Of a DNA stretch of 64,000 nt, positions 50,533 through 62,931 are shown in pieces. Position numbers and translations under genes: made by a program. This DNA comes from Streptococcus mitis (lineage in GTDB: Bacteria > Bacillota > Bacilli > Lactobacillales > Streptococcaceae). The DNA is taken from positions 334,714-398,713 of the forward strand of contig NZ_JPFV01000015.1 in the NCBI RefSeq assembly GCF_000722685.1, given 5' to 3'. A model generated the notes under the pieces. It ran no database searches, was not told where the DNA came from, and saw only the letters and a program-made list of their open reading frames with translations. The first letter of the stretch is position 1. Each line of letters begins with the position of its first letter.

Positions 50533-50563
50533 AAAAAAGAGACTCTATTAAGTCTCCTTTTCT
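50533..50563 (-). terminator. Terminator of pcsB
   Basis: Minus strand GGAGACTT/AGAGTCTC hairpin followed by TTTTTT. Confidence 0.8.
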
Positions 50564-50565
50564 AA

Positions 50566-51753
50566 TTAATCTGCATAAATATATGTTACAAAACCTGATG
50601 ATGTAGTTGTTGGATTAAACCATCCACGGTGATTTCCAAGCGTGCGATTACCAGCATAATTTGATTCTGACACTTGGATACGTGTTGTTGATTCTACAGC
50701 AGTGACTACCGCTACGTGTCCATATCCACCATCGTTCCAACATGCAATCGCACCAACTTGAGGTGTTGAACCTGTACGGAATCCTGCAGCAGCTGCACTT
50801 GTAGCCCACTGTGCTCCATTACCCCAATAGTCTCCAGCCCAAGGTGCTAATGTTTTAACTCCCCATGTACATTCCCCAATTGGATAACTTGAAGCGTTTG
50901 TACTATATGTTGGGCGTTGTTTAACTGCTACAGGAGTATATGTTGTTGATTCTGAAGAAGCTACTGCTTGAACCTGTGCTGCAAATGTCGTATTTCCAGA
51001 AGCAACAACTGTTTGTTGTTGGCTTGCTTGTTTTGCCTTATAAGCTGCTTCTGCCTCTGCTGCTGCCTTTGCTGCCGCTTCTGCTTCTGCTTTTTTCTCT
51101 AGCAAACTTGCTTTTTCATCTTCTGCTGTCGCTTTTTCAGCAGCAAGATTTAATTCTGCAGCTTTCAACTCAGCTTGTTTTGTTGTTAGAGTTTGTGCAT
51201 CATCAGACAATTTCTGTTGATTTGCAATTACTGTATTAATTGCATCATTGTTTGCCACTTGCTTCTCAGAAATTGCTTTTTTATCTGCTTTTTGTTGTTC
51301 CAACATTTTGTTGTTAGCAGATACGATTTCATTCATTGCTGCAACACGTGAAATGGCTTCTGTAATTGATTTTGAGTTCACAATTGTATTGATGTAGCTA
51401 GTTGCAGCTCCGTTTGTTTGAGCACTACGAGCTTGTTTTTCCAAAGAATCATTACGAGATACAATGTTTTTAGAAAGTTCTGTAATCTCACCCTCAAGTT
51501 TCTTAGATTCTGCTTGTAATCTGTCATTTTCAGCTTGCAAGTTAGATTGCTCAGCTTGAATAGCTGATACTTGCTCCTGAATTTGATCAACTTGTTTTTG
51601 AGCTTCTTGTTGTTGTGCTGTTAAGTTACTAATTTTATTATCTTGAGCAGCAATTTTGTCATCAGTCGTTTCTGCATGCGCAGTTGTTAAAACAGCTACT
51701 TGAGAAACCATTACTGTACTTAATAAAAGTGACGCTAAGATTTTTTTCTTCAT
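50566..51753 (-). CDS. pcsB: Peptidoglycan hydrolase PcsB
   Basis: 395 residues. Signal peptide ending ..TTAHA, a long coiled coil (residues ~30-245, [20 protein letters not shown] and on) and a C-terminal CHAP domain with catalytic Cys in [17 protein letters not shown] and His in GGYGHVAVV. FtsEX drives it to split the septum. Own promoter with a WalR site; in pneumococcus this dependence makes WalR essential. Confidence 0.97.
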   Translation of the reverse strand: MKKKILASLLLSTVMVSQVAVLTTAHAETTDDKIAAQDNKISNLTAQQQEAQKQVDQIQEQVSAIQAEQSNLQAENDRLQAESKKLEGEITELSKNIVSRNDSLEKQARSAQTNGAATSYINTIVNSKSITEAISRVAAMNEIVSANNKMLEQQKADKKAISEKQVANNDAINTVIANQQKLSDDAQTLTTKQAELKAAELNLAAEKATAEDEKASLLEKKAEAEAAAKAAAEAEAAYKAKQASQQQTVVASGNTTFAAQVQAVASSESTTYTPVAVKQRPTYSTNASSYPIGECTWGVKTLAPWAGDYWGNGAQWATSAAAAGFRTGSTPQVGAIACWNDGGYGHVAVVTAVESTTRIQVSESNYAGNRTLGNHRGWFNPTTTSSGFVTYIYAD

Positions 51754-51788
51754 ATTACGTAGATACTCCTTCTTTTAAAGACAATACT

Positions 51789-51832
51789 AGTATACCAAAA
51801 AAAGGTCTAATGAATATTACGCCTTTGTTACA
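51789..51832 (-). promoter_or_regulatory. pcsB promoter with WalR/VicR site
   Basis: Minus strand TATACT (51789-51794) with extended TG. Upstream the repeat TGTAAC-AAAGG-CGTAAT (51816-51832) fits TGTNAN-N5-TGTNAN with one mismatch. Confidence 0.75.
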
Positions 51833-51846
51833 TTTTTGTTTCTTTC

Positions 51847-52341
51847 TCATAGATAATATTTTTCAAAAATAAATTGAAAAATAAGCATCCACACAAGATT
51901 TAAAATCATGGATGGTACTAGACTATAAACGATAAAAATCGGCATACTATCTACAGTTAAACCTACCACTAATGCAAAAAGATAAGCTCCCATATCAAAT
52001 AGAAAACTCATAACAATCATAGCTAAGATTCTTGTCCATCGATTCAACAAAATAACACTATTCAATTTATGAAGAAAGGCTCCTAATAAGATAAATAAGA
52101 GAGTTGCAGCCCCTATTAGATGGAAAAAGTAAACATCGTAAACCAAGCCTATCACAAAACAATAAACTAGGTAGAAATACTCTGATACTTCTATCGTCTC
52201 AAATAAGAGAAATAGAAAAAGAAAATGACTAGCCAAATGTACATGGGGAAAAAATGAGCCCAGAAGCTGGCTAACATGGGCGTCAATTAGAACAAAGAAA
52301 GGAAGCAATAAAAACACTCCAACCCGCTTCAACTGTCTCAT
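51847..52341 (-). CDS. mreD: Rod shape-determining protein MreD
   Basis: 164 residues, five hydrophobic segments, MreD-type (FFPHVHLASHFLFLFLLFETIEV). With MreC it places peripheral peptidoglycan synthesis. Its start shares one base with the mreC stop. Confidence 0.93.
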   Translation of the reverse strand: MRQLKRVGVFLLLPFFVLIDAHVSQLLGSFFPHVHLASHFLFLFLLFETIEVSEYFYLVYCFVIGLVYDVYFFHLIGAATLLFILLGAFLHKLNSVILLNRWTRILAMIVMSFLFDMGAYLFALVVGLTVDSMPIFIVYSLVPSMILNLVWMLIFQFIFEKYYL

Positions 52342-53159
52342 TATGAATTCCCCACTAATTCTATCACATCCACATTATGAGTATCTGCACTCAATTTAAC
52401 AGTTACTTCTCGTGTCAAATAGTCTGTACTATGCGTTGTGGTAACTACTTCACCAACAGGAATATCCGCAACGTTAAAGTTTCCTAATCCACCCGTTGTC
52501 ACTTTATCGCCTGTACTAATATCGCTATTACTATTTAATTGACTAATTTTAAGAACTTCATTTTCCTTGTCATAGCCAACAATAATTCCATAAATTGTGG
52601 TAGTACCGTGTTGAATTTTAACAGAAATCTTATCAGCATTTTCCGTATTTGTCAGAAGGTTGACTATAGTAGAGTTGTCCTCTACTTTTGAAACACTCCC
52701 AATCAAGCCACCATTTGCAATAGCTAACATGTTCTCAGAAGCACCTTTTGATTTACCTGCATCTAAGGTCAACTCCTGCTGCCAAGATACTGGAGATCGC
52801 ATAATAACATCTGCTGCCAAAGTCTTTGTAGCTTGCAACTTGGACTTCATATCAAGCAATTTGCGCAGTTGTTCATTTTCCGTCTTTAAACTTTCCGCCT
52901 CATTTGATTTAACTTCTAATTGGTAAATCTGTTTCTTCAAACTTTCATTTTCATTATATGTTCGTGTCAAATGAGACAAATCTGATTTGACAGAATCAAA
53001 CCACCGAAAAGGTTTTTGCACAACCCTATCAACCAATGAGATTCCATCTCCTAATTTTGTCACAATTGTACTTGAATAAGTCGTCGCTAAGAGAGCTGAC
53101 ACAAGTAGAACAGCGACAAAAACAATAATGACATATTTTGATTTTTTAAAACGGTTCAT
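52341..53159 (-). CDS. mreC: Rod shape-determining protein MreC
   Basis: 272 residues. N-terminal membrane anchor (YVIIVFVAVLLVSALLATTY), coiled coil (~residues 65-110) and double beta-barrel domain (ADVIMRSPVSWQQELTLDAG, GGLIGSVSKV). Scaffold of side-wall growth in ovococci. Confidence 0.96.
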   Translation of the reverse strand: MNRFKKSKYVIIVFVAVLLVSALLATTYSSTIVTKLGDGISLVDRVVQKPFRWFDSVKSDLSHLTRTYNENESLKKQIYQLEVKSNEAESLKTENEQLRKLLDMKSKLQATKTLAADVIMRSPVSWQQELTLDAGKSKGASENMLAIANGGLIGSVSKVEDNSTIVNLLTNTENADKISVKIQHGTTTIYGIIVGYDKENEVLKISQLNSNSDISTGDKVTTGGLGNFNVADIPVGEVVTTTHSTDYLTREVTVKLSADTHNVDVIELVGNS

Positions 53160-53217
53160 ATCCCTACCTTTATATCAAAAACTGTTACAGTAACTTTTTA
53201 TCAATTCCTGAAAGCTA

Positions 53218-54012
53218 CTAAGATTTTAAGAAAAATAAGCAACAACCAAGTACGAGAATAACAAGAATGGTCAGCGTATCCTTTCGCGTCCATTTCAATT
53301 GTCGGTATTGACTTCTACCTTTTCCCCCCTGATAACCACGCGCTTCCATGGCGATAGCCAAGGAATCTGCACGTTTTAAACTTGTCGCAAAAAGAGGAAT
53401 CAAAATAGGAATCATAGCCTTCACCTTTTGAACGATACTTCCTTCACCAAAATCCACTCCACGCGCTTTCTGTGCATTCATAATCCGCGTTGTATCATCC
53501 ATTAATGTCGGAACAAAACGCAAACTCATGGACAGCATTAAGCCAATTTCATGAACTGGAACTTTCACACGCTTTAAAGGTGCTAACAAAGCTTCGACAG
53601 CTGATGCCAAACTTAATGGCATAGTCGTTAGGGTTAACAAAGTTGAAAAGAAAATAATCAATACAAAGCGACAAAAAATAATCCCAGCTTGTTGCAAAGC
53701 ATAATCCGTGATTCTCACAAACGAAAACTCAAATAAAATATTCCCATTAGAAATGAAGAACAATTGAAAAATAGTTGTGAAGGCAATCAAGAAAAACATA
53801 GACTTCAAGCCCTGAATAAAAAATGAAAGAGATACTCCTGACAAGGCAATAAATATCCCTGTCGCTACAAAAAGAATTAGATTCGTCAAGGGATTATTAG
53901 CCCAAAACACAATCAAAATCAGTAGCATCATAGTCAGTAATTTGCTACGTGGATCCAATCTGTGAACAATCGAATCCCCTGGGATATAACGCCCCAAAAT
54001 CATACTATCCAT
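53218..54012 (-). CDS. ecfT: ECF transporter transmembrane protein EcfT
   Basis: 264 residues, five or six membrane helices (CbiQ family) and the coupling motifs with Ala-Arg-Gly ([23 protein letters not shown]). Shared energy-coupling unit for vitamin S-components elsewhere in the genome. Overlaps ecfA2 by eight bases. Confidence 0.95.
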   Translation of the reverse strand: MDSMILGRYIPGDSIVHRLDPRSKLLTMMLLILIVFWANNPLTNLILFVATGIFIALSGVSLSFFIQGLKSMFFLIAFTTIFQLFFISNGNILFEFSFVRITDYALQQAGIIFCRFVLIIFFSTLLTLTTMPLSLASAVEALLAPLKRVKVPVHEIGLMLSMSLRFVPTLMDDTTRIMNAQKARGVDFGEGSIVQKVKAMIPILIPLFATSLKRADSLAIAMEARGYQGGKGRSQYRQLKWTRKDTLTILVILVLGCCLFFLKS

Positions 54013-54844
54013 TTAGCGACTCCTTGAATTCCTCTATCTTAATCGGTAATCGTTTAAATGACACGCCTCTATCAGCCAATCGTTTACAAAAGGCTGTAAT
54101 TTTAGGTACTCCCAACTGCACTTCTTCCATAAAGACAACATCTTGAAAGACATCACTCGGTTTACCCCCTTTAACCAAACGTCCCTTTTCCATTACATAG
54201 ACTTGATTCGCATATTCAGCCACATCATCCATCAAATGCGTTACCAAAACGATGGTCATCCCTGACTGGTGGAGTTTTTTGAACAAATTCATCAACTCTT
54301 TTCTCCCCAGAGGATCCAAGCCTGCTGTGGGTTCATCTAAGACTAATATAGCTGGCTCCATGGCAAGTATGCCTGCAATGGCAACACGTCTCATTTGTCC
54401 ACCTGATAGCTCAAACGGGCTACGATTAAAAAGTGATTCATTAATTCCAACCAGAGCCAGTTTCTCACGCGCAATCTTCTCCGCATCTTCTTCAGAAACT
54501 CCAAAATTTTGCGGTCCAAAAGCAACGTCTTTCAAAACCGTTTCTTCAAAAATCTGATTTTCGGCAAACTGAAATACCAAGCCAACCTGTTTTCTAATTT
54601 GACGAATATCTTTATTTTTAGAAGTCGAGGTGATTAAGGTATCAAAAACCCGCACACTCCCTTGACTTGGCACCAATAAACCATTTAAAAGTTGTAAAAT
54701 AGTTGATTTGCCACTACCTGTGTGGCCAATTAAAGCCGTATAAGAACCATCTTCAATCGTCAAAGAAACATCTGACAAAGCTGTTGAAGCTAAGGGAGTC
54801 CCTTCTTGATATGTAAAACTCACATTTTCTAGAGCAATTCCCAT
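54005..54844 (-). CDS. ecfA2: ECF transporter ATPase EcfA2
   Basis: 279 residues. Walker [11 protein letters not shown], signature LSGGQMRR, Walker [13 protein letters not shown], switch VTHLMDD. Overlaps ecfA1 by 16 bases. Confidence 0.95.
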   Translation of the reverse strand: MGIALENVSFTYQEGTPLASTALSDVSLTIEDGSYTALIGHTGSGKSTILQLLNGLLVPSQGSVRVFDTLITSTSKNKDIRQIRKQVGLVFQFAENQIFEETVLKDVAFGPQNFGVSEEDAEKIAREKLALVGINESLFNRSPFELSGGQMRRVAIAGILAMEPAILVLDEPTAGLDPLGRKELMNLFKKLHQSGMTIVLVTHLMDDVAEYANQVYVMEKGRLVKGGKPSDVFQDVVFMEEVQLGVPKITAFCKRLADRGVSFKRLPIKIEEFKESLNG

Positions 54845-55656
54845 AGTTTATTCTCTAGCTCACTTTCTGTCAAATAATTTTCAGGTAAATCATAGCCATT
54901 CTGGATCAAGGAATGTCTTAATTGATTAGCAAAAGGATCGTCTAATCCAATTTGATCTAAATCATTTCGAGAGAAAAGTTCTCTTGGACTGTTGGTTGAT
55001 TCAATCGACCCTTTTTTCATGACCAATACGCGGTCACTCATGGCAACTTCTTCCAAATCATGTGTAATGGAAATGACTGTCATATCGTAGTCTTTTCGAA
55101 TTCCTTTTACTGTCTCAATCAGTTCTCTACGCCCCTCAGGATCCAACATACTCGTCGCCTCATCTAAGATTAGAATCGCTGGTCTTAGGGCTACAACACC
55201 TGCAATGGCCACACGTTGCTTTTGGCCACCTGATAGACGCGCTGGCTCTCTCTTTTTAAAGTCCAACATGCCAACCAAATCCAGAGCTTCCTCCACTCTC
55301 TTTTTCATTTCTTGACGAGAAAGTCCCTGATTTTCCAAACCAAAAGCAACATCATCTTCAACAGTCGCTCCAACGAATTGATTATCTGGATTTTGAAAAA
55401 CCATACCGATTTGACGACGTATATTCCAAACATTTTCCTCAGTCAAACGTTGGTCATCAATTACAATCTCTCCAGATTCCGCTTCCAGTAAGCCATCAAT
55501 TAATCGAACCGTCGTTGATTTACCACTACCATTATGCCCTACAATCGAAAGCCATTCTCCACGTTTCACGTGAAACGTAATACCCTTCACATCATAGTAT
55601 TCTTGACTTTCCTTATAACGAAAAGAAAGATTTTTTACATCAATTATTGATTTCAT
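54829..55656 (-). CDS. ecfA1: ECF transporter ATPase EcfA1
   Basis: 275 residues. Walker [11 protein letters not shown], signature LSGGQKQR, Walker [13 protein letters not shown], switch ITHDLEE. Forms the EcfA1A2T heterotrimer that powers folate, riboflavin, biotin and similar S-components. Overlaps pgsA by four bases. Confidence 0.95.
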   Translation of the reverse strand: MKSIIDVKNLSFRYKESQEYYDVKGITFHVKRGEWLSIVGHNGSGKSTTVRLIDGLLEAESGEIVIDDQRLTEENVWNIRRQIGMVFQNPDNQFVGATVEDDVAFGLENQGLSRQEMKKRVEEALDLVGMLDFKKREPARLSGGQKQRVAIAGVVALRPAILILDEATSMLDPEGRRELIETVKGIRKDYDMTVISITHDLEEVAMSDRVLVMKKGSIESTNSPRELFSRNDLDQIGLDDPFANQLRHSLIQNGYDLPENYLTESELENKLWELL

Positions 55657-56198
55657 TTCGAACCAAATGTCCCTTTAAATACATAGGCACTACCCTTGAA
55701 ATAATCATAGCCAGAGTAGATAGTGAAAAATAAGGCTACATAAAGTAGAACTTGGCCAAGCAAAGTCCAATGTAATAGCAAGAAAATAATGGCAAACATC
55801 TGACTGAAAGTTTTAATTTTTCCAGGCATTGCTGCTGCTAAAACCGTTCCACCAGTTTCAACCAATAAAAGCCTTAAACCTGTCACAGCTAACTCACGAC
55901 AGATAATCACTGCAACAATCCAAGCTGGAGCCATACCTAACTCAATCAGCATAATAAAAGCCGACATAACTAGTAGTTTATCCGCCATAGGATCCGCAAA
56001 TTTACCGAAATTACTGACCACATTCCATTTACGAGCTAAATATCCATCTAAATAATCTGTAATACTGGCAATAGCAAAGATAATAGCCGCTACCATATGA
56101 CTCTCTATCGAATTTCCTACCGTTAAAATAAAGATAAAGATGGGAATAAAGAAAATTCGACCTATTGTTAAGAGATTTGGAATTTGTTCTTTTTTCAT
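55653..56198 (-). CDS. pgsA: CDP-diacylglycerol--glycerol-3-phosphate phosphatidyltransferase
   Basis: 181 residues with the CDP-alcohol transferase signature DG-x2-AR-x8-G-x3-D-x3-D (DGYLARKWNVVSNFGKFAD and on). Makes phosphatidylglycerol phosphate in the membrane. Mutations here confer daptomycin resistance in relatives. Confidence 0.96.
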   Translation of the reverse strand: MKKEQIPNLLTIGRIFFIPIFIFILTVGNSIESHMVAAIIFAIASITDYLDGYLARKWNVVSNFGKFADPMADKLLVMSAFIMLIELGMAPAWIVAVIICRELAVTGLRLLLVETGGTVLAAAMPGKIKTFSQMFAIIFLLLHWTLLGQVLLYVALFFTIYSGYDYFKGSAYVFKGTFGSK

Positions 56199-56208
56199 TT
56201 GTTTTTCC

Positions 56209-57051
56209 TTAATTCTTAGTAAAGGTTATTGTAATTGTCCCAGTATAAGCTGTTAATTTAGATAAATTCACAGTCTGATTATCTACTGTCAAAGCAACAC
56301 CTTTTACAACACCTAAAGTAATGGTTACAGAATTTTTAGTTGAAACGGTTGTTTCCACACTTTTATTATCCGGTGATAAGGTCACTCCACCCTCAAGTTC
56401 ACTTTCTGAAATACTAACCCAACTTCTAGCATCTGAAACCGATAATTGCAATTTTGCAGTTTCCTTACTTGTTTTATAAGCTATTTCTACATGATTTCCT
56501 TCACCTGATACACTTATAGCTGATTCTACACTAGAAGAACTGCTAGATGAACTACTACTTGAGGATTGGGGAACAGAGCTAGTTGAACTTATTGAACTTG
56601 TTGATTGAACCACACTGTAATTAGAAAGAGCAGACCCCTCTGGTTGAGTTTGAATATAGTTCCAAACATAATAGGTCACAAAAATTAAAATCGATAAAGC
56701 AAAAAGGATAAAATAAAATAAAGGTAAAAATGATGTTTTTTTCTTCTTTTTCTTATTTGAACGTCTACGACCTGTCAACTCATCTTCATCAACGTCTACT
56801 TCCTCATAAGTAATCATACTCCCAGAATCATAAGCATCCAAAACAATTTGGTCATCTAATTCAACAGCCCAGGCATATTTTTTCAAGAAAGAACGCGTGT
56901 AAAAAGGACTTGGAAGTTGATCGAAATCGTCTGCTTCCATTGCTTCCAACATATCTAACTGGATTTCTGTCTTTTTCTGCAATTCATCTAAACTCAATCC
57001 CTGATTGATTCTAGCTAATCGTAAAACCTCACCAATTGTTTTTTTCCTCAT
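56209..57051 (-). CDS. rodZ: RodZ-like helix-turn-helix membrane protein
   Basis: 280 residues. Cytoplasmic HTH (residues ~5-70, GEVLRLARINQGLSLDELQ), one membrane helix (FLPLFYFILFALSILIFV), a Ser-rich linker and an extracellular DUF4115-like domain. Links cell-wall synthesis to the MreCD proteins. Start ATG 57051 with GGATG upstream. Confidence 0.9.
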   Translation of the reverse strand: MRKKTIGEVLRLARINQGLSLDELQKKTEIQLDMLEAMEADDFDQLPSPFYTRSFLKKYAWAVELDDQIVLDAYDSGSMITYEEVDVDEDELTGRRRSNKKKKKKTSFLPLFYFILFALSILIFVTYYVWNYIQTQPEGSALSNYSVVQSTSSISSTSSVPQSSSSSSSSSSSSVESAISVSGEGNHVEIAYKTSKETAKLQLSVSDARSWVSISESELEGGVTLSPDNKSVETTVSTKNSVTITLGVVKGVALTVDNQTVNLSKLTAYTGTITITFTKN

Positions 57052-57092
57052 ACTTGTCATCCCTTCTTTCTAGTGTCTATTATGATAGGTTA

Positions 57093-58376
57093 CTACGATG
57101 GGAATATTGTAAAATCAACTATATCCCCTTCATCTATTAAGTGATGCCCTGCTTCAAGGACATCCTCTAAAGTAATTTCCTGTAAAATCTTTGGTAAATC
57201 AAAAATTGTCTCACCATGTTCAAAAACATCATATTGCGTTGCAATAAATTCAAGAGAGTTCATGCTACTGAAAATTTCTCCAAACATCTCTCTTTTGATA
57301 ATATCTAAATGATCCTCTGTAATATCTAAATCCTTTGTAAAATTACGAATGGCCTTCCTAAATTGATGAGATAAAGCAACTGGCTCTTTTGTATCCATTG
57401 TCAACATGACAAAATGAAAGCGACTTGTTACTTCAATTTCAAGAGATAAGGATGCGTCAATTTTACCTGATTCATATAATTTTTGAAAACGATCCGAAGT
57501 CCAACCAAACATCATTGCAAACAATAATTTTAATAAAATATGATGTCGATAACATTCCGCCTCAGCAACTTCTCGCTTACCTTTAACACCAATCGCTAGT
57601 TTGGGAGAAGACACTTCCATTCTCATACTATCTGTTTGCTTTACAGGTTGTAAAACAAACTTTTCCCTAGCTACTTCCTGAACATCTAAATCTTTCAGTT
57701 CTTTTCTTTCAAAGTAGTCCTGAACTCGCTCCACATCAAAATTACCAACTAAAAACAGAGACATGTTTACAGGTTTGTAAAACCTTGTAAAATTTTCTTG
57801 CAAATTAGTTAGATTAATTTGGGAAATGGACTCCTCACTTCCAACTATATCAGTTGCTAAAGGTGTACCAGGATACAAATTCGCTAAAGTTGAAAAGAAT
57901 AAACACGAATCTGGATCATCTTGATACATTTCTCGTTCTTGCTGGATAATATCCTGCTCTCTTAAAATGGAATCTTCAGTAAAGTGTGCTGATGTTACCA
58001 ATTCATCAAGTAAGTCTAAATTCTCTAAAAGGTGATCCGTTGCTGAAAAGAGATAGTTTGTTTTTGTAAAGCTTGTAAAGGCATTGCTATCTGCACCTAG
58101 ACTCGTAAAAGCCGACATTAAATCGCTAGAATCTTTTCTCTCAAACAATTTATGTTCAAGAAAATGAGCAATTCCTGCAGGATAGCTTTTTACATCTCCG
58201 TAAACTTCTGTGACAAGCGTATCTACTGAACCAAACTGTACAGTTACACTCCCGTAAACCTCTTTAAATTCCTTTTTAGGCAAAAGAGCAACTGTCAATC
58301 CATTTGACAAACGAGTTCGATAAACCATTTCTTTTACAGCTGGATAGTATTTTTCTTCAAAAACAACCTTTGTCAT
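57093..58376 (-). CDS. M16 family zinc peptidase, YmfH-like
   Basis: 427 residues. The inverted zinc motif HxxEH is present (AHFLEHKLFE) with the downstream Glu. With its partner it forms a two-subunit clam as in M16B peptidases; the substrate is unknown. Same operon as rodZ and pgsA. Confidence 0.93.
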   Translation of the reverse strand: MTKVVFEEKYYPAVKEMVYRTRLSNGLTVALLPKKEFKEVYGSVTVQFGSVDTLVTEVYGDVKSYPAGIAHFLEHKLFERKDSSDLMSAFTSLGADSNAFTSFTKTNYLFSATDHLLENLDLLDELVTSAHFTEDSILREQDIIQQEREMYQDDPDSCLFFSTLANLYPGTPLATDIVGSEESISQINLTNLQENFTRFYKPVNMSLFLVGNFDVERVQDYFERKELKDLDVQEVAREKFVLQPVKQTDSMRMEVSSPKLAIGVKGKREVAEAECYRHHILLKLLFAMMFGWTSDRFQKLYESGKIDASLSLEIEVTSRFHFVMLTMDTKEPVALSHQFRKAIRNFTKDLDITEDHLDIIKREMFGEIFSSMNSLEFIATQYDVFEHGETIFDLPKILQEITLEDVLEAGHHLIDEGDIVDFTIFPS

Positions 58377-59623
58377 TCTATTCCTTCCATAAAGTAAATC
58401 GCTTGTAGTTTCACATTATTAGCTGCTCTACAAATAGCGTCTTTGTCAACTTGATCGAGTTTTTCAATCCAATTTTTAATGTCTGCTGAAGATTTTCCAA
58501 GTAAGGCATTTTGATAAGCACGTTCAATCAATGAACTCTGATTATCTTGAGAAAGTAACAAAGACCGACGAATCATTTCCTTGGTCTGCTCTAACTCAAG
58601 CTCTGTAAAATAAGCTTTTTTTAAATCAAGCAGTTGATTATTCATCATTTTACGAGCCTGGTTCCGATTTTCTCGATCGATACCAGCATACATCCTCAAA
58701 AATCCACTAAATAAATCGAGCTGACTTGAAATAGTATAAGCTAATCCAGCATTTTCACGGACATTTGTAAAGAGTTTAGAGTGAGCAAATCCGCCCAGTA
58801 AACCATTCATTACAATCATGGGTAAATGTTGCTCATCACCATATTCAGAAGAGCAATGATAACCCAATTCCAAAATGGATTGTCCCACATTTTTCCGAAC
58901 CATGCCTTCCTGAAGAATATTAGAATAAGGTTGACAATACTGAACCTTCACATCTCCTTTTCGACCTTTAAAGCCAAATGATTCTAATACATTTTGAATT
59001 TCAATCTCATTAAAATCACCTAGGAAAAAGAAATCGATTCGATCATTGGCCAAAAATTCTTGAAAACAAGAATAAGAACTTTGTGGAGTTTCAGCTGAAA
59101 TACGATTTCGTAAATCACTATATTCTAATTGGAGACGTTCATCATAAAAAAATAATTTATCTAATTCTTTATGTGCAAAATAAAAAGAATCATCCATATC
59201 AGCTGCTAAACTTGCTAGCAATTGTTTTTTCTCAATTTCAAATAAGGCCGAATCAAACCCATTATCAACTACTACGGGTGAAAAAAGAGTTTCTTTTACC
59301 AGTTCCAAAACCTGAGAAGTTAGCACATTTTTCCTACTTAAAAATTCATCACGAACATAGGTAAATGTCAATTCTACAATGTGACTTTGCCCTCTTCTGA
59401 AACAATTGGTTGACATATCTGTACCGTATAGACTGGCCAAATGTTTTCTCAAATCTTGAGAAGTAGGGTATAGCTGATTAGCAGTCTCTAGCATACTCGC
59501 ACTCAACATGCGACCCGCAATCGTATCAAGAGATAATGGAGCGGTAAAACGCACGGTGATTTTGTTCGTTTTAAACTTTTTTGATTGGATAAAATGTGTT
59601 GAAATTCCATGCACTAACTCCAT
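58373..59623 (-). CDS. M16 family peptidase-like partner, YmfF-like (no HxxEH)
   Basis: 416 residues with M16 fold but no HxxEH motif (equivalent region GRMLSASMLETA), so it is probably the non-catalytic subunit. Overlaps the YmfH-like gene by four bases. First gene of the M16-rodZ-pgsA-ecf run. Confidence 0.93.
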   Translation of the reverse strand: MELVHGISTHFIQSKKFKTNKITVRFTAPLSLDTIAGRMLSASMLETANQLYPTSQDLRKHLASLYGTDMSTNCFRRGQSHIVELTFTYVRDEFLSRKNVLTSQVLELVKETLFSPVVVDNGFDSALFEIEKKQLLASLAADMDDSFYFAHKELDKLFFYDERLQLEYSDLRNRISAETPQSSYSCFQEFLANDRIDFFFLGDFNEIEIQNVLESFGFKGRKGDVKVQYCQPYSNILQEGMVRKNVGQSILELGYHCSSEYGDEQHLPMIVMNGLLGGFAHSKLFTNVRENAGLAYTISSQLDLFSGFLRMYAGIDRENRNQARKMMNNQLLDLKKAYFTELELEQTKEMIRRSLLLSQDNQSSLIERAYQNALLGKSSADIKNWIEKLDQVDKDAICRAANNVKLQAIYFMEGIE

Positions 59624-59650
59624 GATTTACCTCCTTATATACAGACTTCT

Positions 59651-59659
59651 ATTATATCA
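59651..59659 (-). promoter_or_regulatory. Extended -10 promoter of the M16-rodZ-pgsA operon
   Basis: Minus strand TGATATAAT, 28 bases upstream of the ATG, with AAGGAGGT near the start. Confidence 0.65.
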
Positions 59660-59752
59660 CGAAAACCTGAAATTTTCTTGTTCTCTGTAACACTTTTGAA
59701 ATAAAAATCGCTTACATTTCTCCCTGTTTCTCTAACTATTTTTAGGAAAATA

Positions 59753-59761
59753 TGGTATAAT
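59753..59761 (+). promoter_or_regulatory. Extended -10 promoter of the S4 protein-recF operon
   Basis: TGGTATAAT (59753-59761), 20 bases before the ATG, which has GAGGTG. Confidence 0.7.
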
Positions 59762-59781
59762 ACCAAAGATTGAGGTGAATT

Positions 59782-60150
59782 ATGGAATACAAATTATTTG
59801 AAGAATTTATTACCCTCCAAGCACTACTCAAAGAACTTGGAATTACACATAGCGGAGGAGCTATCAAATCATTTCTCTCTGAACATTCTGTTTACTTTAA
59901 TGGGGAATTAGAGAATCGTCGTGGTAAAAAACTTCGTATTGGTGATAAAGTTGACATCCCTTACATGAATATTGACATCTTGTTGACACAACCTACTTCT
60001 GAAGAGCAAGAAGAATACCAAGCTGATAAAGTTGAAAAAGAACGAATCGCTAAGCTTGTTAAGGAGATGAATAAGGGAGTAAAAAAAGATAAATCAAAAC
60101 CTACTTCTTCACCCAAAAGCAAACAAGCTCCTCGATTCCCTGGTAGATAA
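59782..60150 (+). CDS. S4-domain RNA-binding protein, YaaA/RlbA-like
   Basis: 122 residues. S4 domain ([41 protein letters not shown]) and a basic C-terminal tail. Normally placed before recF in Firmicutes. Three bases separate it from recF. Confidence 0.92.
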   Translation: MEYKLFEEFITLQALLKELGITHSGGAIKSFLSEHSVYFNGELENRRGKKLRIGDKVDIPYMNIDILLTQPTSEEQEEYQADKVEKERIAKLVKEMNKGVKKDKSKPTSSPKSKQAPRFPGR

Positions 60151-60152
60151 TC

Positions 60153-61244
60153 ATGTGGCTACAACACCTATCTCTCAAAACTTTTCGTAACTATAAAGAG
60201 ACGAAAATAGACTTTAATACTAAATTAAATGTCTTTTTAGGACGCAATGCACAAGGTAAAACAAATATGTTAGAGGCTATCTATTTTTTAGCCTTAACAC
60301 GTAGTCATCGAACTCGAACAGATAAAAATCTCATTCATTTTGATGAGGAACAACTCCATCTTTCAGGTCTTGTTCAGAAAAAAACTGGATCTATTCCTCT
60401 CGAAATCGAACTAACACAAAAAGGACGTGTGACAAAAGTGAATCACTTAAAGCAGGCACGACTTTCAGATTACGTAGGACACATGAATGTTGTCTTATTT
60501 GCTCCGGAAGATTTACAACTAATTAAAGGAGCACCTTCGATTCGACGAAAATTCATTGATATGGAGCTTGGGCAAATTAAGCCAATCTATTTATCAGATT
60601 TAACCAATTATAACCATATCCTAAAACAAAGAAATACCTATTTAAAATCAGCTCAAACAATAGATGAAACCTTCCTTTCAGTACTAGATGATCAGCTAGT
60701 CGATTATGGATGTCGTGTAATGAAGCACCGCTTAGATTTCATAAAAAAACTAGAGCATTTTGGGCGTAAGAAACATTTTGAAATCTCTAATCAGATTGAA
60801 GAACTGTCAATATCCTATCAACCTTCTGTCAAGCTAACTGACAAAGAAGACTTATCAGAATCTTTCAAAATTGCTTTAGAAAAAAGTAGGTCCAGAGATT
60901 TATTTAAAAAGAATACTGGTGTTGGTCCTCATCGAGATGATATTTCTTTTTATATAAATGGGATGGATGCTAGTTTTGGAAGTCAAGGTCAACATCGTAG
61001 TCTCGTCCTCTCGATAAAATTAGCAGAAATCGAGTTAATGGAAAGCATTACTACAGAATCTCCAATATTACTGCTTGACGATGTTATGAGCGAACTTGAC
61101 AACACTAGACAACTAAAATTATTAGAAACGATTTCTCATTCAATCCAAACCTTTATCACAACAACAAGCTTAGACCATCTTCAAAATCTACCAGAAAATC
61201 TAAGTATCTTCACTATTCAGGATGGTAAAGTTTCTGTAAATTAA
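60153..61244 (+). CDS. recF: DNA replication and repair protein RecF
   Basis: 363 residues. Walker [17 protein letters not shown], signature [18 protein letters not shown], Walker [12 protein letters not shown]. Loads RecA at gaps with RecO/R. Convergent with guaB. Confidence 0.97.
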   Translation: MWLQHLSLKTFRNYKETKIDFNTKLNVFLGRNAQGKTNMLEAIYFLALTRSHRTRTDKNLIHFDEEQLHLSGLVQKKTGSIPLEIELTQKGRVTKVNHLKQARLSDYVGHMNVVLFAPEDLQLIKGAPSIRRKFIDMELGQIKPIYLSDLTNYNHILKQRNTYLKSAQTIDETFLSVLDDQLVDYGCRVMKHRLDFIKKLEHFGRKKHFEISNQIEELSISYQPSVKLTDKEDLSESFKIALEKSRSRDLFKKNTGVGPHRDDISFYINGMDASFGSQGQHRSLVLSIKLAEIELMESITTESPILLLDDVMSELDNTRQLKLLETISHSIQTFITTTSLDHLQNLPENLSIFTIQDGKVSVN

Positions 61245-61257
61245 AATTGACAACATT

Positions 61258-61291
61258 GTAAAAGAACTCCTGTTTCCACGGGAGTTCTTTT
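61258..61291. terminator. Bidirectional terminator between recF and guaB
   Basis: AAAAGAACTCC/GGGAGTTCTTTT hairpin, T tracts on both sides. Confidence 0.9.
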
Positions 61292-61301
61292 CATTGTTTT
61301 T

Positions 61302-62862
<1,561 letters not shown>

Positions 62863-62879
62863 ATGTTACAGGAAGAAAT

Positions 62880-62922
62880 AAAAAACTATCTTTTCTTTGA
62901 GATAGAAATGATAGTTTCTTGT
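62880..62922 (-). terminator. Terminator of trpS
   Basis: Minus strand AAACTATC/GATAGTTT stem across a 19-base loop with TTTTTTATTT after it. Confidence 0.65.
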
Positions 62923-62931
62923 AAAATAAAC